Source: CAZAJT01 sp964485585
GTDB taxonomy: Bacteria > Patescibacteriota > Microgenomatia > UBA1406 > GWC2-37-13
Assembly: GCA_964485585.1 (NCBI GenBank)
Contig: CAZAJT010000046.1
Location: 1-7,105 of the forward strand
Direction of reading: 5' to 3'
DNA length: 7,105 nucleotides
Under the pieces are notes generated by a model. The model was given only the letters and a program-made list of their open reading frames with translations. It did no database searches and was not told the origin of the DNA. This document shows, in pieces, positions 5,521-7,105 of this stretch (its first letter is position 1; each line of letters opens with the position of its first letter). Made by a program: the position numbers and the translations under genes.

Positions 5521-5533
5521 TGACGTGTTGATG

Positions 5534-5539
5534 TATAAT
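5534..5539 (+). promoter_or_regulatory. -10 box of a probable leaderless promoter for the Fic gene
   Basis: A perfect TATAAT is followed by exactly 7 nt and then ATG 5547, the same geometry as at 1595-1608 and at the 5S gene. No Shine-Dalgarno is possible in so short a space. TTGACG at 5520-5525 is too close (8-bp spacer) to be a standard -35. Confidence 0.7.
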
Positions 5540-5546
5540 AATTGTC

Positions 5547-6590
5547 ATGTTCAATCCTTCTTTTTCTATCACAAATAAAATCCTGACCAGTATTTCAAAG
5601 ATAGAAGCTGCAGAAGAAGTGATTCAACACTCACCCCTTCTTCCCTTATGGGAGAAGCAGTTTAAAGAAGATGCGATCGTAAGATCGGTATATCATGGTA
5701 CCCATATTGAGGGAAATCAGCTGCACAAAGATGAAGCAAAAGATGTTCTACTGGGAAAACAGGTAATTGGAAGACCGCGCGATATACAGGAGATTATTAA
5801 CTACCGGAGAGTGATAGAGCTTATCGATGATGAAGCAAAACGGAAAATAGATAAAATTACTGAACCTCTGGTAAAAAAAATTCACCGTCTTATTGTGGAC
5901 AAAATACTTTCTGAAGAGCAGGCAGGGGAGTATCGTTTGAAACAGGTAGTGATCCGCAACTCACAGACTGGAGAAGTAACATTTCGTCCGCCTCCTCCAA
6001 TCGAAGTGCCGTTTCTTATGCGAGAGTATCTCTACTGGGTGAATCGGGATGACAAACATGAAATTCATTCGGTTCTCAAGGCAGGTATTGCTCATCACGA
6101 GTTGGTGAGAATTCATCCCTTTATTGATGGGAATGGGCGAATAGCCCGGGTGATCGCAACATTAATTCTTTTTTTAGGCGGGTATGATATCCGGAGATTT
6201 TTTTCGTTGGAGGAATACTATGATAAAGATGCAATCGTGTATTACGAAAGTTTACAAAAAGCATCGGCCGGTGATTTAACCGTATGGCTTGAGTATTTCA
6301 CTTATGGCGCGGCAGTAGAGTTTGAGAAAATCAAAGAGAAAATTCTGAAGCTTTCTCGTGATGTCAAGATGAAAGAAAGATTCGGAGGGCGGCAGATCTT
6401 TCTGACAGAGCGCCAGATTCAGATCATTGAGTATTTGCAGGAAGTTGGCTATTTACAAAACCAGTCGTTTTCCACACTTTTCTCAACTGTTTCTGAGGAT
6501 ACGGTTCTTCGTGATTTACAGGATCTTATAAAAAAAGGCTTAATAAAAAAAGTTGGAAGCACTAAGGCAGCACGGTATGTGATGGTATAA
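5547..6590 (+). CDS. Fic family protein (probable AMP transferase) with C-terminal winged helix
   Basis: 347 aa. The canonical Fic motif HPFIDGNGR is at residues 190-198, with the catalytic His190, the anion-binding DGNGR and an upstream flap region (about 130-150, VVIRNSQTGEVTFRPPPP). Known Fic enzymes with this complete motif usually transfer AMP from ATP to a Ser/Thr/Tyr hydroxyl of a target protein. An N-terminal inhibitory helix is suggested by HGTHIEGN (50-57), with Glu55 at the inhibitory position. The usual Ser/Thr four residues before that Glu is Gly51, with Thr52 next to it. The C-terminal 60 or so residues (TERQIQIIEYL...DTVLRDLQDLIKKGLIKKVG) form a winged helix, as in Fic proteins thought to bind DNA and autoregulate. 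No antitoxin gene is adjacent; inhibition appears to be intramolecular. It is transcribed alone, divergent from the pilin-like operon. Target unknown. Confidence 0.95.
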   Translation: MFNPSFSITNKILTSISKIEAAEEVIQHSPLLPLWEKQFKEDAIVRSVYHGTHIEGNQLHKDEAKDVLLGKQVIGRPRDIQEIINYRRVIELIDDEAKRKIDKITEPLVKKIHRLIVDKILSEEQAGEYRLKQVVIRNSQTGEVTFRPPPPIEVPFLMREYLYWVNRDDKHEIHSVLKAGIAHHELVRIHPFIDGNGRIARVIATLILFLGGYDIRRFFSLEEYYDKDAIVYYESLQKASAGDLTVWLEYFTYGAAVEFEKIKEKILKLSRDVKMKERFGGRQIFLTERQIQIIEYLQEVGYLQNQSFSTLFSTVSEDTVLRDLQDLIKKGLIKKVGSTKAARYVMV

Positions 6591-6597
6591 TAAACAA

Positions 6598-6665
6598 GTT
6601 AATGGTTCATAGTTAATGGTTCATAGTAAACACAACTATGAACGATGAACCATGAACAATGGACG
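6598..6665. repeat. Heptamer-repeat palindrome between Fic and ligase genes
   Basis: The left arm is a 14-bp tandem duplication, which is also period 7: GTTAATG, GTTCATA, GTTAATG, GTTCATA (6598-6625). The right arm is four heptamers in the opposite sense: ATGAACG, ATGAACC, ATGAACA, ATGGACG (6638-6665). At the centre GTTCATAGT (6619-6627) and ACTATGAAC (6635-6643) form a perfect 9-bp hairpin with a 7-nt loop. No T run follows, so it is not a standard terminator. GTTCATAGT also occurs at 5371-5379. Confidence 0.75.
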
Positions 6666-6671
6666 ATTAAA

Positions 6672-7105
6672 ATGAAATTCAGCAAACTCGCAGAGTATTT
6701 CGAAAAAACTGAGAAAACAACTTCGCGATTAAGTATTACCCATCTTCTGTCTGAACTATTCGAAAACTTAAGTCCTGAGGAAATTGAAAAAACAGCCTAC
6801 CTTCTCCAGGGGAGAGTTGCTCCACTTTACGAAAAACTTGAGTTTGGTATCGCCGAGAAAATGGTGATTCGGAGTATTCTTCTTGCCTTAAATCTCGATA
6901 AAGACCTTTTTGCTAAAGAGTATAAAAAAAGTGGCGACATCGGTTCGACGGTGGAGCATTTTAAGAAGCAATATAAATCACTAGAAGAAAAAAATCTTGA
7001 TATTCTGGCGGTTTATGACCAGCTTCGAAAATTAGCAGAAGCGGGAGGAGGAGGAGGCGGCTGCTTCGCCTGCTGGCAGCAAGGAGGACAGCGCAGGTGC
7101 GCAGG
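6672..7105 (+). CDS. ATP-dependent DNA ligase, N-terminal part (3' truncated by the window)
   Basis: 144 complete codons from ATG 6672, open to the window end. The N-terminus MKFSKLAEYFEKTEKTTSRL, the helical repeats (ELFENLSPEEIEKTAYLLQGRV, PLYEKLEFGIAEKMVIRSI) and VYDQLRKLAEAGG match the all-helical DNA-binding domain (DNA_ligase_A_N type) of archaeal-type ATP-dependent ligases. The catalytic KxDG lysine and nucleotidyltransferase domain would lie beyond the window. An in-frame ATG at 6645 lies within the repeat and is less likely, since the family begins at MKFSKLA-like sequence. No Shine-Dalgarno is seen. From about 7041 the DNA becomes very GC-rich and encodes a Gly run followed by an unusual Cys/Trp/Gln segment. 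Ligases usually have only a short GEG-like turn here, so an inserted linker or a frameshift in the GGA run is possible. Confidence 0.88.
   Translation, partial: MKFSKLAEYFEKTEKTTSRLSITHLLSELFENLSPEEIEKTAYLLQGRVAPLYEKLEFGIAEKMVIRSILLALNLDKDLFAKEYKKSGDIGSTVEHFKKQYKSLEEKNLDILAVYDQLRKLAEAGGGGGGCFACWQQGGQRRCA

Larger units (their letters stand above)
5348..5526. repeat. Nested imperfect inverted repeat (about 179 bp, MITE-like in layout)
   Basis: This 179-bp stretch fills most of the 227-bp gap between the divergent pilin and Fic genes. Three arm pairs share roughly one centre: ACGTCAA (5348-5354) with TTGACGT (5520-5526); GCGTTCATAGT (5369-5379) with ACTGTGAACGC (5488-5498), one G-U mismatch; ATATGGTT (5391-5398) with AACCATAT (5460-5467). 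GCGCTT palindromes sit inside both outer ends and octamer repeats fill the middle. No target-site duplication was found and it encodes no protein. Confidence 0.6.

Noticed and set aside
5320..5546. Idea that the pilin-like genes and the Fic gene form a secretion-effector system, as in Bartonella VirB/Fic
   Set aside because: They are divergent, separated by a repeat element, and no secretion ATPase or secretion signal is visible; adjacency alone is not enough.

Overview
The window looks like part of a scaffolded metagenome assembly from a Candidate Phyla Radiation (Patescibacteria) bacterium, most likely of the Microgenomates type. This is inferred from the gene set: three small two-helix proteins of the T4SS-pilin type, a compact bPH2 membrane protein, an ATP-dependent DNA ligase, a Fic protein, almost no Shine-Dalgarno sequences, and two runs of N. 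TGA is used as an ordinary stop (DUF2130 gene, bPH2 gene), which argues against the Gracilibacteria/SR1 code in which TGA is glycine.

Layout. 1-699 is the C-terminal part of a DUF2130 protein, followed by a perfect-armed palindrome (704-745). 761-1350 is a membrane-anchored extracytoplasmic protein interrupted by a 28-N gap. 1376-1493 (minus) is a solitary 5S rRNA gene with its own promoter and no 23S beside it. Divergent from it, 1608-4151 is a three-gene plus-strand operon: a bPH2 (DUF304-like) membrane protein, a small two-helix membrane protein (broken by 10 N), and a 588-aa protein combining a degenerate PP2C-like domain, one membrane helix, a coiled coil and a probable beta-propeller. 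A hairpin terminator separates this operon from a convergent minus-strand operon (5319-4201) of three T4SS-pilin-like proteins. Facing away from that operon is a Fic-domain protein (5547-6590). After a heptamer-repeat palindrome comes the N-terminal part of an ATP-dependent DNA ligase (6672 to the window end).

The most notable non-coding signals are: (i) the same TATAAT-N7-start geometry at the 5S gene and at two protein genes, implying leaderless mRNAs; (ii) a nested imperfect inverted repeat of about 179 bp filling the pilin/Fic intergenic region; (iii) a family of degenerate GCGCTT palindromes in four places, all in intergenic DNA; and (iv) 7-bp and 8-bp period repeats arranged as inverted arms. 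No CRISPR array, tRNA or transposase was seen. No complete new defence or secretion system can be demonstrated. The best candidates for undescribed biology are the pseudo-phosphatase/propeller operon and the pilin-like triad.
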